In this document: piece by piece, positions 51,852-63,655 of the stretch
Numbering within the stretch: the stretch's first letter is position 1
Layout of the letters: each line of letters starts with the position of its first letter
Assembly (NCBI GenBank): GCA_022820625.1
Contig: JAJEFE010000021.1
Coordinates: forward strand, 16,752 to 80,751
Direction of reading: 5' to 3'
DNA from: Gammaproteobacteria bacterium
Lineage (GTDB): Bacteria; Pseudomonadota; Gammaproteobacteria; Steroidobacterales; Rariloculaceae
Length of the DNA: 64,000 nt
Position numbers and translations under genes: made by a program
Notes under the pieces: generated by a model
Told to the model about the DNA's origin: nothing
The model's database searches: none
The model's input: only the letters and a program-made list of their open reading frames with translations

Positions 51852-53969
51852 CTACTTCGGTCCCAGTTGATCCCACAGGTAGCTGTAGACCATGGCTTCA
51901 TTGCGCGCAACCTGCGTGTTGTCCGAGGCGCCGGCATGCCCGCCGACCGTATTTTCAAAGTAGAGCAAGTCGTGCCCCAACTCCGTCATCCGCGCGACCA
52001 TCTTTCGCGCGTGGCCCGGGTGCACTCGGTCATCTCTGGTTGAAGTGGTGAAAAACGGAGTCGGATAGTCAACATCGCTCTGAATGTTATGGTACGGCGA
52101 GTATTCGCTGATGAAGGCCCAATCGTCGGTATCTGGATTGCCGTACTCGGCCATCCAGGAAGCACCCGCCAGAAGCCTGTTGTAGCGCTTCATGTCGAGC
52201 AACGGCACCTGCACGACCACCGCATTCCAAAGATCGGGCCGCTGCGTCAGCATCACGCCCGTCAGCAAGCCGCCGTTCGAACCACCGCGAATGCCGAGCT
52301 GCCGGGGACTCGTCACGCCGCTCTCGATGAGATCCTCCGCGACGGCTATGAAATCGTCATAGGCGACCTGCCGGTTTTCCTTCAATGCGGCCTGATGCCA
52401 GCGGGGTCCGTACTCACCGCCACCGCGGATGTTGGCAACGGCGTAGGCGCCCCCGCGAGCCAGCCAGCTATGGCCAACAGTAGCGCTGTAGCCGGGAGTC
52501 AGGCTGATTTCGAATCCGCCGTACCCGTAGAGCAGTGTCGGGGTATCGCCATTTGCCTCGAATCCGGCAGGCAAGATCAGGAAATAAGGGACCTGGGTGC
52601 CATCCGAACTCGTGGCGAAACGCTGTTCGATTGACATGCCATCCGCGTCGAAGAATTGAGGCAAGGATTGCAGAGCCTCTGTGCCGACGCCGCCATCCTC
52701 CGAGAAATACAGCGTGTCGGGCACCAGGTAATTCTCGTAGGAGAAGAACATGTCGTTCGATGTATCCGAGGCGGCAACCAATCGGATGCTGCCGAACGCT
52801 TCGGTGCCGATTTCTTCCGATACCCATTCGCCATCGACCAGTTCGTAGCGAACCATCCGGCTGACCACGTCCTCCAGTATATTGAGGATCAGGTAATCCC
52901 GCGTGGACATGACGCCGCCGCGCGGCAGCGCCGTGTTCGGAGTGGGTACGAACAGCGCGTGAAAGTCGGGTTCGCCCTGCATGAACTTCTCGAAGTCCGC
53001 TGCAATCAGCGAGCCTTGCACGAACGTCTCGCCGCCCACCTTCCAGTCGGATTTCAGCTCCACGAGCATCTGGCCGTTGAACACGCCCCGAAATTCCGCA
53101 TCTTCGGGAATTTCGATCTGCCGGAGTTCGCCTCCCTCTGTCACCAGGTAGCTCGTCGACGTGTAGAACGTCGGTGCCCGGACAGCGAGATCGTAGTGGA
53201 CATCTCCATCCCACGAGCGGTAAACGCCTGCCCAGACATCGGATTGCTCGCCTGCAAAGATTTCCGTGGCATCCGAAATGGGCTCGCCCCGCCTCCAGAC
53301 TCGGGCAGTGCGGGGATAGCCCGAATCCGTGAGCGAACCGTCACCGAAGTCGGTGCCGATGTACACCGTATCCTCGTCGATCCAGTCAAGCTGGGACTTC
53401 GCCTCGGGCACCAGGTACCCATTGTCGACGAACGCCCTCTCATCCACATCGAATTCGCGAATGACCACCGCGTCGGCGCCGCCGCGGGACAGGTGGAGCG
53501 CGCAGAGACGATAGTCCGGGCGCAGGCACGACGCACCCTTCCAGACCCAGTTCTCGCCCTCGGCTTCGGCAAGCGCATCGAGATCCAGGATGGTCTCCCA
53601 GTCGGGATCGCCGGAAACGTAGTTCTCGACCGTGGTGCGGCGCCAGAGGCCGCGTGTATTGGCCGCGTCTCTCCAGAAGTTGAAAACATGGTCGCCGCGA
53701 AGGCTGGGAGCGGCAATGCGCTCGTCGGAATTGAGGATCTCGAGATTGCGGTCGTACAACCCATCGAACGTCGGCAGCGACTCAAGGTACCCCACCGACA
53801 CTTCGTTCTGCGCTTCGACCCAGTCCAGGGCTTCCTCGCCTTCAACGTCTTCCAGCCAGATGTACGGATCGTCGATACCAGCCATATCGTCCGGCTCAAC
53901 AATCTCCTCTTGTGCCCCTGCCATCGCCATCGTCAGCGCAATTACAGTGCAAATCGCTCCACGTTTCAT
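51852..53969 (-). CDS. Prolyl oligopeptidase (peptidase family S9A), exported
   Basis: A 705-residue periplasmic serine peptidase that would cut short peptides after proline. After a signal peptide (to MAGA) come DDPYIWLEDVEGEEALDWV, a seven-bladed propeller, and the hydrolase domain with LLYGYGGFEISLTPGYSA, nucleophile Ser564 in RGGSNGGLLTG, the Asp in TRDDRVHPGHA and the His in GGHAGA. AAGGAG four bases before the second of two adjacent ATGs favours 53969. The catalytic triad is complete. Confidence 0.92.
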   Translation of the reverse strand: MKRGAICTVIALTMAMAGAQEEIVEPDDMAGIDDPYIWLEDVEGEEALDWVEAQNEVSVGYLESLPTFDGLYDRNLEILNSDERIAAPSLRGDHVFNFWRDAANTRGLWRRTTVENYVSGDPDWETILDLDALAEAEGENWVWKGASCLRPDYRLCALHLSRGGADAVVIREFDVDERAFVDNGYLVPEAKSQLDWIDEDTVYIGTDFGDGSLTDSGYPRTARVWRRGEPISDATEIFAGEQSDVWAGVYRSWDGDVHYDLAVRAPTFYTSTSYLVTEGGELRQIEIPEDAEFRGVFNGQMLVELKSDWKVGGETFVQGSLIAADFEKFMQGEPDFHALFVPTPNTALPRGGVMSTRDYLILNILEDVVSRMVRYELVDGEWVSEEIGTEAFGSIRLVAASDTSNDMFFSYENYLVPDTLYFSEDGGVGTEALQSLPQFFDADGMSIEQRFATSSDGTQVPYFLILPAGFEANGDTPTLLYGYGGFEISLTPGYSATVGHSWLARGGAYAVANIRGGGEYGPRWHQAALKENRQVAYDDFIAVAEDLIESGVTSPRQLGIRGGSNGGLLTGVMLTQRPDLWNAVVVQVPLLDMKRYNRLLAGASWMAEYGNPDTDDWAFISEYSPYHNIQSDVDYPTPFFTTSTRDDRVHPGHARKMVARMTELGHDLLYFENTVGGHAGASDNTQVARNEAMVYSYLWDQLGPK

Positions 53970-54010
53970 CATTCTCCTTCTCTCCCAAAAGGCGTGACAC
54001 TGTGGAATTG

Positions 54011-54084
54011 CGCGCCCGGAGAGATTCGAACTCCCGACCACCTGGTTCGAAGCCAGGTACTCTATCCAGCTGAGCTACGGGCGC
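54011..54084 (-). tRNA. tRNA-Arg(TCG)
   Basis: On the minus strand the sequence folds as a complete tRNA: acceptor GCGCCCG pairs with CGGGCGC, the D-arm is GCTCAGCTGGATAGAG, the anticodon stem CCTGG/CCAGG carries loop CTTCGAA (anticodon TCG, reading CGA), and the T-arm has TTCGAAT. The CCA end is not encoded. Confidence 0.93.
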
Positions 54085-54276
54085 GAGGGACGCATTCTAA
54101 CCCGCACCGCTCGCCGATGTGACCGGCGAATTGTCGCGGACCTGCTTTCCAGGGCGTCAACACATCGAGGCAATGGGAGAGGAACTCGAACTCACGACAC
54201 AATTTCCAACAGGTTCCGTCAGCACTACGGAATTGGGCGAATCTGACGACATTCACAAGACAGCGTGAACGACCCG

Positions 54277-55034
54277 TCAAGCCTTAAGCCGATAGCCCGT
54301 CCTGAAAATCCACCACACGGTTACCAGGCAACCCGTGAGAAAGACACCGGTCATGCCGATGCTGACCCACAAGCTGACATCCGCCAGCTCGTAGAAGCTC
54401 CAGCGGAAGCCGCTCACCAGGTACACCACCGGGTTGAACAGGGTCACCGTCTGCCAGAACGGGGGCAGCATGTTCACCGAGTAGAAGCTGCCGCCGAGAA
54501 ACGTCAGCGGCATGACGACCAGCAACGGAATGATCTGCAGCTTCTCGAAACCGTCCGCCCAGATGCCGATGATGAAGCCGAACAGGCTGAACGTGATTGA
54601 CGTCAGGACAAGGAAGGTGAGCATGATCAGCGGATGGGCCACCTGCAGCGGCACGAACAGCGTGGCCGTGGCGAGAATGATGACGCCGAGGATGATCGAC
54701 TTCGTTGCCGCGGCGCCCACGTAGCCGAGCAGGATTTCCACGTAGGAGATCGGCGCCGACAGGACCTCGTAGATAGTGCCGGTAAACCTCGGAAAATAGA
54801 TGCCGAACGACGCGTTGGAGATGCTCTGGGTGAGCAGCGACAGCATCACCAGGCCGGGAACGATGAACGCGCCGTAACTCACGCCCTCCACGGCCGTGAT
54901 CCGCGAGCCGATGGCCGCGCCGAAGACCACGAAGTACAGCGACGTGGAAATCACCGGCGCCAGGATGCTCTGGTAGATCGTGCGAAACGTTCGCGCCATT
55001 TCGAACACGTAGATGGCTTTGACCGCGTAGATAT

Positions 55035-55038
<4 letters not shown>
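54277..55038 (-). CDS. ABC-2 type transporter permease (YadH-like)
   Basis: A 253-residue inner-membrane protein with six hydrophobic helices and the ABC-2 pattern [36 protein letters not shown] and [19 protein letters not shown]. It overlaps the ATPase gene by four bases. This pair resembles E. coli YadGH, a putative exporter with unknown substrate. Confidence 0.88.
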
Positions 55039-55967
<929 letters not shown>

Positions 55968-56114
55968 AAGGCCGCGGCGGGAGCATAGCGCGTCTTGCGC
56001 ACGGATGCTCGATTGATTGGACCCGCAACGCTACAGCGTGTAAATTGTCCGGTAGCAGCCCTGCCAGGGCATCATAAGCTGAAGAACCGGGGACAACCCG
56101 GAAAGGGAATTACA

Positions 56115-56522
56115 ATGATCAACGCCATTCAATCCAAGCTCGAAGAATATACCGGCGAGATTCTCGGCATCACCCGAATCGTCGCGGCATTCATGTTCCT
56201 GCAGCACGGAACGCAGAAGATGTTCAGCTTCCCGGTAGCAGCCAACGCCCCTTTCGAACTGCTTTCCAGAGGCGGCATTGCCGGCACGATTGAAGTGTTT
56301 GGCGGGATTTTGCTGTTGATCGGCCTGTACACGCGCCCGGTGGCCTTCCTGTGTTCGGGATTGATGGCGTTCGCGTACTGGCTGGCGCATGCGCCGCGCG
56401 GATTCTTCCTCTGGACCGTCGGCAACGGCGGCGACGCCGCGGTGCTGTACTGCTTCCTGTTCCTGTATATCGCTGCCGTGGGCGGGGGCAAGTTCAGCGT
56501 CGACGCCGCTCGAGGAGGCTGA
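56115..56522 (+). CDS. DoxX-family membrane protein
   Basis: A 135-residue inner-membrane protein with four helices and the DoxX pattern: RIVAAFMFLQHGTQKMF, GGIAGTIEVFGGILLLIGLY and LMAFAYWLAHAPRGFFL. AAAGGGA precedes the ATG at 56115. DoxX relatives are poorly understood; some act with thiosulfate or quinone metabolism or in oxidative stress. It is divergent from the ABC exporter and convergent with the cox operon. Confidence 0.85.
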   Translation: MINAIQSKLEEYTGEILGITRIVAAFMFLQHGTQKMFSFPVAANAPFELLSRGGIAGTIEVFGGILLLIGLYTRPVAFLCSGLMAFAYWLAHAPRGFFLWTVGNGGDAAVLYCFLFLYIAAVGGGKFSVDAARGG

Positions 56523-56621
56523 CGGCACACCATTTCTCAGGTTCTCCGCGGGCCGGGATTCATCCCGCAGCCCGCGGAGAGCTGCGTCCGGCGCGAACAG
56601 CGCGCGAAGCGATAACAGGCT

Positions 56622-57830
56622 CTAATCCGCCGCCGAGTTGGCAAATACGCCAGTCGGTCTTGGCTGTGAAGCAGCGCCGGACAGGATCGCTGCCAGCCCG
56701 GCGACACTTTCGAGGTTGTGGATCGAGCGAAATTCATCCACATGGGGCAGGATGGCCCGGATGCCCGCAGCCAGGGGCTGGAACTTGTCGTAACGCAACA
56801 GCGGGTTCAGCCAGATCAGGGTCCGGCACGACTTGTGGAGACGTTCGATTTCCCGGGTCAGGCCTTCTCCAGCTTCGCGGTCCAGTCCATCGCTGACCAG
56901 CAGCACCGTGGGCACCTGGGCCATGACGCGCCGCGACCAGTCGCGGTTGAATTCGTGCAGGCACTGGCCGATTCGAGTGCCCCCTTCCCAGTCCTTCGCC
57001 AGATGCCCGGCCGCGCTCAGGGCACAGTCCACGTCCCTGTCCCGCAGGCAACGGCTGACATTCGTGAGCCGGGTCGCAAACAGGAAGGTCGACACGCGCG
57101 CGTACCGTTGCGTCATGGCGTGCGCGAAGTGCAGAAAGACGCGCGAGTAGGTGGACATGGAGCCGGAGATGTCGCACAGCACGACGAAGCTCGGTGGCCG
57201 GTCCCGTTGCCGCCGGCGTACCAGCGGAATGATGTCGGCGCCGGTGCGCAGCGACGCCCGCAGCGTCTTGCGCATGTCGATGCGCGCGCCCCGGGGATGC
57301 GCCTGGAACCGGCGTCCGGGTATCGGCTTGACCAACGGCGCCATGCTCCGTACCGCCGCCTGCGCCTCGGCCAGTTCGTTGCCCGACATCTCCTCGAAGT
57401 CCCTGGATTTCAGGCGCTCCCGACTCGACCAGGTCATTCGGGCGTCCAGCTCCGACTCGACCACGGCCGGTTCACGCGCCCGATCGGGTTCCTGCAACAG
57501 CGCTTCCGCTACCCGGCGGCTGAGTGGCTGCCACCCTTCCCCCTTTGGAGCCTTATCGCCGGCGCCGCCTTCCAGAGCCCCGGGACTGCGCCAGAAGAGG
57601 AAGAAGACCTGGTCGAAGAATTCCCGCTGGTCGGGGCGATTGACGAACACCGAATGCAGCGCCCAGTACAGGTCGCTGCGCCGGGAGATGCCCACCGCTT
57701 CCACGGCCAGGACCGCATTGACCAGCTTTTCCGGGCTCACCGCGAGCCCGACCCGCCGCAATGCCCTGGCGAAGCTTGCAAGATGGATGAGCAGACGCTC
57801 CGCCGGCAGAGCGGAGGCGCTTGCGGTCAT
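56622..57830 (-). CDS. coxE: VWA-domain protein of the CoxE type
   Basis: A 402-residue cytosolic protein with a CoxE-type von Willebrand A domain in its C-terminal half: MIDAS motif VVLCDISGSMSTYSR, GGTRIGQCLHEF and VLLVSDGLDR. With the MoxR ATPase it is thought to help insert or activate the metal centre of CO-dehydrogenase-type enzymes. It overlaps the MoxR gene by four bases (ATGA) and ends the operon. Confidence 0.86.
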   Translation of the reverse strand: MTASASALPAERLLIHLASFARALRRVGLAVSPEKLVNAVLAVEAVGISRRSDLYWALHSVFVNRPDQREFFDQVFFLFWRSPGALEGGAGDKAPKGEGWQPLSRRVAEALLQEPDRAREPAVVESELDARMTWSSRERLKSRDFEEMSGNELAEAQAAVRSMAPLVKPIPGRRFQAHPRGARIDMRKTLRASLRTGADIIPLVRRRQRDRPPSFVVLCDISGSMSTYSRVFLHFAHAMTQRYARVSTFLFATRLTNVSRCLRDRDVDCALSAAGHLAKDWEGGTRIGQCLHEFNRDWSRRVMAQVPTVLLVSDGLDREAGEGLTREIERLHKSCRTLIWLNPLLRYDKFQPLAAGIRAILPHVDEFRSIHNLESVAGLAAILSGAASQPRPTGVFANSAAD

Positions 57831-58762
57831 CGGCCGGCCGCAGCGGCGCGGCTATCGGATCGGATCTCGTCCAGGATGCGGGCCGCGGGCTCTCCGCGCA
57901 TTCTGGCCACGTCGTCCTGGTATTTGAGAATGACGCCCAGCGTGTCGCTGATCACGCTGGTTTCAAGGCTGACGATGTCGAGCTGGGACAGGGCGCGGGT
58001 CCAGTCCAATGTCTCCGCGACACCCGGGACCTTGAAGAGGTCCTCGCCTCGAAGCCGCTGCACGAAGGCGACGATTTCGCCGGCCAGGCGCTCCCGGGCG
58101 TCGGGCACCTTCACCCTGACGATTTCCAGTTCCCGTTCGGCGCTCGGGTAGTCGATCCAGTAGTAGAAGCAGCGCCGTTTCAGGGCATCGTGAATCTCCC
58201 GTGTACGGTTTGACGTGATGACTACCACAGGCGGGCTTTCCGCTCTGATGGTGCCGATCTCCGGAACGGACACCTGAAAATCGGCCAGGATTTCCAGAAG
58301 GTAGGCTTCGAAAGGCTCATCGGCCCGGTCCAGTTCGTCGATGAGCAGTACCGGCGGACCTTCGTCGTGGGGCGCCAGGGCCTGCAGGAGTGGCCGCTGG
58401 ATGAGGAACCGGCGATCGAAGACATCATCCGCCAACCGCTGCCGGGAGCGTTCCCCCGCGGCCTCGGCCAGGCGTATCTCGATCATCTGGCGAGCGTAGT
58501 TCCATTCGTATACGGCCGACGCCACGTCCAGCCCCTCGTAGCACTGCAGCCGCAGCAGTCGCCGGCCCAGCGTGGCCGCCAGGACGTTGGCGACCTCGGT
58601 CTTGCCCACGCCGGCCTCGCCCTCCAGGAACAGGGGGCGGTTGAGCTTCAGCGCAAGGTACACCGCCGTGGCCAGGCTCCGGTCCGCCACATAGCGGCCG
58701 GAACCCAGCAGTGCCTCGGTCTGGTCGACGCTTCCGGGGATCTCCACTGGCGCTGGAACCAC
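57827..58762 (-). CDS. coxD: MoxR-family AAA+ ATPase of the CoxD type
   Basis: A 311-residue AAA+ chaperone: Walker A FLEGEAGVGKTEVANVLA, Walker B VLLIDELDRADEPFEAYLLE, sensor-1 PPVVVITSNRTREI and RCFYYWIDYPS, the CoxD/MoxR pattern. It remodels the molybdenum hydroxylase during cofactor maturation. The GTG start at 58762 is tentative. A long inverted repeat in the gap upstream separates it from the structural genes. Confidence 0.86.
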   Translation of the reverse strand: MVPAPVEIPGSVDQTEALLGSGRYVADRSLATAVYLALKLNRPLFLEGEAGVGKTEVANVLAATLGRRLLRLQCYEGLDVASAVYEWNYARQMIEIRLAEAAGERSRQRLADDVFDRRFLIQRPLLQALAPHDEGPPVLLIDELDRADEPFEAYLLEILADFQVSVPEIGTIRAESPPVVVITSNRTREIHDALKRRCFYYWIDYPSAERELEIVRVKVPDARERLAGEIVAFVQRLRGEDLFKVPGVAETLDWTRALSQLDIVSLETSVISDTLGVILKYQDDVARMRGEPAARILDEIRSDSRAAAAGR

Positions 58763-58774
58763 CTGACGACTAGC

Positions 58775-58814
58775 GCTCCATCAACCTGCTGATTGCGTAT
58801 CGGGTTGATAGAGC
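58775..58814. promoter_or_regulatory. 12-bp inverted repeat between coxM-like and coxD-like genes
   Basis: GCTCCATCAACC (58775-58786) and GGTTGATAGAGC (58803-58814) pair with one mismatch over a 16-base loop, in the 111-base gap between the structural and maturation genes. There is no T-run on the minus strand. It may lower expression of the downstream maturation genes or protect the upstream mRNA. Confidence 0.5.
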
Positions 58815-58873
58815 ACTGGATCGGCGCGCCCTTCCGGTACCGGCAGAAACGCCCCGCGTTGCGAGAGCCGGTA

Positions 58874-59668
58874 TCAGCCGGCCGCCGCCACGGCCCGCCT
58901 GGCCATCACGGTGACGAGGTGGGCGCGATACTCGGGCGACGCGTGGATGTCCTCGTTGAGCCCGTCCGCCGATACCGAGATGCCCGCCACGGCCTCCGGG
59001 GCAAAATTCACCGCCAGCGCCTGCTCCATTTCCGGCACCCTGAAGACGCTTCCACCGGCGCCGGTCACCGCCACGCGGACTTCTTCGCCGCTCTGGGAGA
59101 CCATCACGCCGACGATCGCGTAGCGGGAAGCCGGATTCGGGAACTTCATGTAGGCGGCCCGGTCCGGGACGGGAAAACTCACCGCGGTGACCAACTCGCC
59201 CGGCTCGAGCGCGGTCTCGAACATGTCGGTGAAGAAGTCATCCGCGCCGATGGTCCGGGAGTTGGTATGGACAGTTGCGCCCAGGCCCACGACTGCCGCC
59301 GGATAGTCCGCCGCCGGGTCGGCATTGGCGATGGAACCGCCGATGGTGCCGCGGTTGCGCACCTGGGGGTCGCCGATGGACTCGGCCAGGTCCGCGAGCG
59401 CAGGGATCGGCTGACGCACTTCGGAAGACCCGGCCACTTCGGCGTGGGTAGTCATAGCGCCGACCACGACGGCGCCATTTTCCGTCCGAATCCCCTTCAG
59501 TTCTCCAAGTCCGGCCAGATCGATGATGTCCGAAGGGCTGGCGAGCCTGAACTTCAGCACCGGTATCAACGTCATGCCGCCGGCGAGATAGGAGGCGTCA
59601 TCGGACTGCCCCGAGGACGCCACGGCGTCGGATACCGAGCTTGCACGTCGATAGTTGAACTCGTACAT
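58874..59668 (-). CDS. coxM: FAD-binding subunit of a CO-dehydrogenase/xanthine-dehydrogenase-type enzyme (CoxM)
   Basis: A 264-residue flavoprotein with the FAD-binding motifs AGGMTLIPVLKFRLASPSDI and RNRGTIGGSIANADPAADYP. It takes electrons from the 2Fe-2S subunit to FAD and on to an acceptor. GGAG ten bases upstream supports the ATG at 59668, five bases after the large-subunit stop. Confidence 0.88.
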   Translation of the reverse strand: MYEFNYRRASSVSDAVASSGQSDDASYLAGGMTLIPVLKFRLASPSDIIDLAGLGELKGIRTENGAVVVGAMTTHAEVAGSSEVRQPIPALADLAESIGDPQVRNRGTIGGSIANADPAADYPAAVVGLGATVHTNSRTIGADDFFTDMFETALEPGELVTAVSFPVPDRAAYMKFPNPASRYAIVGVMVSQSGEEVRVAVTGAGGSVFRVPEMEQALAVNFAPEAVAGISVSADGLNEDIHASPEYRAHLVTVMARRAVAAAG

Positions 59669-59673
59669 GACCG

Positions 59674-62016
59674 TTATTCTCCTTGCGCCGATTGCAGCGC
59701 CGCCCAGACTTTCTCCGGGGTCGCCGGCATGTCCACGTGCGCCACGCCGATCGCGTCGGTGATGGCGTTGATCAGGGCCGCGGGCGCCGCGATGGCGCCG
59801 GCCTCACCGCAACCCTTCACGCCCAGCGGATTGTGCGGACAGGGCGTCTCCGTGGTCTCGATATGGAAGCTCGGCAGATCGTCCGCCCGGGGAATGCAGT
59901 AGTCCGTCAGCGAACCGGACAGGAGCTGCCCCGATTCCTCGTCGTAGGCACAGTTTTCAAGCATCGCCTGGCCCACGCCATGGGCGATGCCGCCGTGCAC
60001 CTGGCCGTCCACGATCATCGGATTGACGATCTTGCCGAAGTCGTCCACGGCGTTCCAGTTGACGATCTGAGTGGTGCCGGTTTCCGGGTCCACCTCCACC
60101 TCGCAGATATGGCAGCCTGCCGGGAAGGTGAAATTGGCCGGATCGTAGAACGCGCCTTCGTCAAGGCCGGGCTCCAGTTCCTCCAGCGGATAGTTGTGAG
60201 GCACGTAGGCCGACAGTGCGATGTCGCCGAAGCCCACCGACTTGTCGGTGCCGCGGACGCGGAACTCGCCCGACTCGAAGTCGATGTCCGACTCGCCGGC
60301 TTCCAGTGCGTGGGCGGCGATCTTCTTGCCCTTGGCGATGATCTTGTCCAGCGCCTTGCAAATCGCCGAACCGCCCACCGCCAGCGACCGGGACCCATAG
60401 GTGCCCATGCCGAACGGAATCTGGTCGGTATCGCCGTGGACCACGTCGACGTTCTCGAAGGGGATGCCCAACCGATCGGAGACGATCTGCGCGAACGTGG
60501 TTTCGTGGCCCTGGCCGTGGCTGTGGGAGCCGGTATAGACCGACACCGAGCCTGTGGGGTGCACGCGCACCTGCGCCGCCTCGAACAGCCCTGCCCGGGC
60601 GCCGATGATCCCGGCGATATTCGAGGGCGCCATGCCGCAGGCCTCGATGTAGCCGGCAAAGCCGATGCCGCGCAACCGGCCGCGGCTCCTGGCTTCTTCG
60701 CGACGCCGGGCGAACCCGGCGTAATCGGCCGCTTCCGCCGCACGGTCCAGGACGCCCTCGTAGTTGCCGCTGTCGTACTGCACGATCACGGGAGTCTGGT
60801 ACGGTAAGGCATCGGCCGGAATGAAGTTTCGGCGACGAAGTTCGACCGGGTCGATCCCGAGTTCCCGCGCGGCGGTTTCCACCACCCGCTCCAGCAGGAA
60901 AGTGGCTTCCGGCCGTCCGGCGCCCCGTTCAGCATCCACCGGCGCCGTGTTGGTAAAGACGCCAACCACATCGCAACGGATCGCCGGCGTGGTGTAGAGA
61001 CCCGCCAGCAGTGTCCCGTAGAGATACGTCGGAATCAGCGGCCCAAAGGTCGACAGGTACGCGCCCATGTTGGCCTGGGTATGCACTCTCAGGCCCAGAA
61101 ATTCGCCGTCGGATGTGCATGCCAGTTCCACTCGCGTGATGTGGTCCCGGCCATGGGTATCGGAGAGGAACGACTCCGTGCGCTCGGCGGTCCATTTCAC
61201 CGGCCGTCCGACCTGTTTCCCAGCCCAGGTGACGGCAATTTCTTCCGGATAGTGCGGGATCTTCGATCCGAAGCCGCCGCCCACATCGGGGGACACTACT
61301 CGCAGCTTGTGCTCGGGAATGCCGAGAACGAAGGCGCCCATGAGCAACCGGATCACATGAGGGTTCTGGCTGGTGGTATACAACGTGTAACTGTCATGGG
61401 CCGAATCGTATTCGCCGATGGCGGCCCGGGGTTCGATCGCGTTCGGGCACTTGCGGTTGTTGACCAGTTCCAGGGTGGTTACGTGATCCGCCCTGGCAAA
61501 CGCCGCATCGGTAGCCTCCGCATCGCCTATGCCCCAGGAGAAACAACTGTTGTCGTCCAGGTCGTGAAGGGTCGGCGCGCCTTCAGCCTGCGCCGCCTCC
61601 ATGGAGACCACCGCAGGAATTTCGTTGTAGTCCACGTCGACCGCTTCGGCCGCATCCCTGGCCTGCTCAAGCGTTTCGGCAATGACCATGGCGACCATGT
61701 CGCCCACGAAGCGCACCTTGCCCTGCGCCAGTACCGGGCGGGGCGGTTCGTTCATGGGACCGCCGTCGGGGGCAAATCCGCAGGGCACACCGCCAACGCC
61801 CTCCAGGTCGTCGCCCGTGAATACGGCGACCACGCCGGGCATGGCGCTTGCGGCCTCCGTGTCCACCGAGCGCAAATTGGCGTGCGCCACCACGGAGCGC
61901 ACGAAAACCGCGTGGGCCTGACCCGGCCGGGCGATATCGTCGGTGTAATTGCCTTGTCCGGTCAGAAACCGGAAATCCTCTTTGCGGGTGACCGCAGCAC
62001 CGATTCCAGTATCCAT
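59674..62016 (-). CDS. Molybdenum hydroxylase large subunit, form II CoxL-like
   Basis: A 780-residue subunit holding the molybdopterin site. Family blocks are [52 protein letters not shown] and the C-terminal [13 protein letters not shown] with the catalytic Glu. The active-site loop near residue 365 reads [10 protein letters not shown], matching the form II pattern (RGAGR) and not the Cys-containing CSFR loop of true CO dehydrogenases. It therefore probably hydroxylates or oxidises an organic carbonyl or heterocycle rather than CO. GAGGAG eight bases upstream supports the start. Confidence 0.88.
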   Translation of the reverse strand: MDTGIGAAVTRKEDFRFLTGQGNYTDDIARPGQAHAVFVRSVVAHANLRSVDTEAASAMPGVVAVFTGDDLEGVGGVPCGFAPDGGPMNEPPRPVLAQGKVRFVGDMVAMVIAETLEQARDAAEAVDVDYNEIPAVVSMEAAQAEGAPTLHDLDDNSCFSWGIGDAEATDAAFARADHVTTLELVNNRKCPNAIEPRAAIGEYDSAHDSYTLYTTSQNPHVIRLLMGAFVLGIPEHKLRVVSPDVGGGFGSKIPHYPEEIAVTWAGKQVGRPVKWTAERTESFLSDTHGRDHITRVELACTSDGEFLGLRVHTQANMGAYLSTFGPLIPTYLYGTLLAGLYTTPAIRCDVVGVFTNTAPVDAERGAGRPEATFLLERVVETAARELGIDPVELRRRNFIPADALPYQTPVIVQYDSGNYEGVLDRAAEAADYAGFARRREEARSRGRLRGIGFAGYIEACGMAPSNIAGIIGARAGLFEAAQVRVHPTGSVSVYTGSHSHGQGHETTFAQIVSDRLGIPFENVDVVHGDTDQIPFGMGTYGSRSLAVGGSAICKALDKIIAKGKKIAAHALEAGESDIDFESGEFRVRGTDKSVGFGDIALSAYVPHNYPLEELEPGLDEGAFYDPANFTFPAGCHICEVEVDPETGTTQIVNWNAVDDFGKIVNPMIVDGQVHGGIAHGVGQAMLENCAYDEESGQLLSGSLTDYCIPRADDLPSFHIETTETPCPHNPLGVKGCGEAGAIAAPAALINAITDAIGVAHVDMPATPEKVWAALQSAQGE

Positions 62017-62020
62017 TCCG

Positions 62021-62491
<471 letters not shown>

Positions 62492-62518
62492 AATGACTCT
62501 CCTCTGTCTGGTATTCGA

Positions 62519-63655
62519 CTAGGGCTGGTAACTGGCCACCGGCGGCAGGTACGAGCCGGTGCGTTCCGGCGGCGCCGCCTCTGCGGCCACCGGATGGACC
62601 AGCGTGCCGATGCCGTCGATGCTGGCCTCGATGGTTTCGCCGGGCTGCAGGAAGCGCTGCTCGCCGCGCACCGCGGTGCCGGCGCCCGTGCCGCCCGACG
62701 TGCCGTTATTCAGCACATCGCCCGGGAACATGGTGATGATCGAAGAACCGTACTCGATCAACTCGTAGATGGAGTGGATCATGTCACCGGGACCGGCCCG
62801 CTGCATGACCTCTCCGTCCACCTCCAGCACCTGCTCGAGCCGCACCATGGGATCGCCGTAGAATTCCTTGGGTACGATCCACGGCCCGATGGGGGCAAAG
62901 GTGTCATGGCCCTTGCCCACCAGCCAGTCCGAACCCGGCCGTGAATTCGGCGGCCTTCCGCCCCGGTCGGAGATGTCCAGGCTGACCATGTATCCGAAGA
63001 TGTAGTCCTCGGCATCCTCGGCCGACACGTACTTCGCCGTACGCCCGATCACGACGGCCAGTTCCACTTCCCAGTCGATGCGGTCGCGGCCCCAGGGAAT
63101 GACCACGGCGTCGCCGGTGCCGATGACCGCGCCCTCGGTGGGCTTGATGAACAGGTAGGGAATGCCGCGATTGGCGCGCCGGCGCTCCGCCGCTGCGCGC
63201 TGCTCCTCCGGCGTATTGGCTTCTTCCACATGGCTGTAGAAGTTGACGGCCGCGTTGAGCATCTTGCCCGGCATCAGCGGCGCCAGGGTGCGCACATCGT
63301 CTAAATCGTGAACGTATTCGGCGCGGTTGTCTCCGCTCAGGCGCTCGTTGGCCACCATGTGATTGACGATCTCGTAAAGCCGGTACTTGAGCCCGTACTC
63401 GTAGCGGCCGACCAGGTCCTTCATGTCCGCGGGCATGGGGACGGCCACGTAGTCCGGAAGTTGCTCCAGCGCCTGGTTGGCGGCATTGAGTTCGATGATC
63501 AATTCATCCCGCAGGACGATACCGACACGCGAATCGCCTTCGCCTGTGACCTCGAAAGTCCCGAGCTTGAAGGGTTCGACGCTGGTCATCGCGGTTTGCG
63601 CCGCAGCCGTACCGGCAAGCGTCAGCGCGGCAATCAGGGTCAGGAATCTATTCAT
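62519..63655 (-). CDS. Exported fumarylacetoacetate-hydrolase-family protein
   Basis: A 378-residue protein with a signal peptide (MNRFLTLIAALTLAGTAAAQ) and a full FAH domain: LNAAVNFYSHVEE, PWGRDRIDWEVELAVVIG (metal-binding Glu pair), FGYMVSLDISDRGGRPP (metal-binding Asp), DWLVGKGHDTFAPIGPWIV and NNGTSGGTGAGTAVRGEQRF-like turns near the C-terminus. FAH enzymes cleave or decarboxylate beta-diketo acids and normally lack signal peptides, so periplasmic placement is unusual. It is the first gene of the cox-type operon, suggesting that it processes the substrate or product of the hydroxylase. GGTGA five bases upstream supports the ATG at 63655. Confidence 0.86.
   Translation of the reverse strand: MNRFLTLIAALTLAGTAAAQTAMTSVEPFKLGTFEVTGEGDSRVGIVLRDELIIELNAANQALEQLPDYVAVPMPADMKDLVGRYEYGLKYRLYEIVNHMVANERLSGDNRAEYVHDLDDVRTLAPLMPGKMLNAAVNFYSHVEEANTPEEQRAAAERRRANRGIPYLFIKPTEGAVIGTGDAVVIPWGRDRIDWEVELAVVIGRTAKYVSAEDAEDYIFGYMVSLDISDRGGRPPNSRPGSDWLVGKGHDTFAPIGPWIVPKEFYGDPMVRLEQVLEVDGEVMQRAGPGDMIHSIYELIEYGSSIITMFPGDVLNNGTSGGTGAGTAVRGEQRFLQPGETIEASIDGIGTLVHPVAAEAAPPERTGSYLPPVASYQP

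Noticed and set aside
59674..62016. True aerobic CO dehydrogenase (form I) large subunit
   Set aside because: The active-site loop reads ERGAGR and lacks the Cys of the form I CSFR motif.
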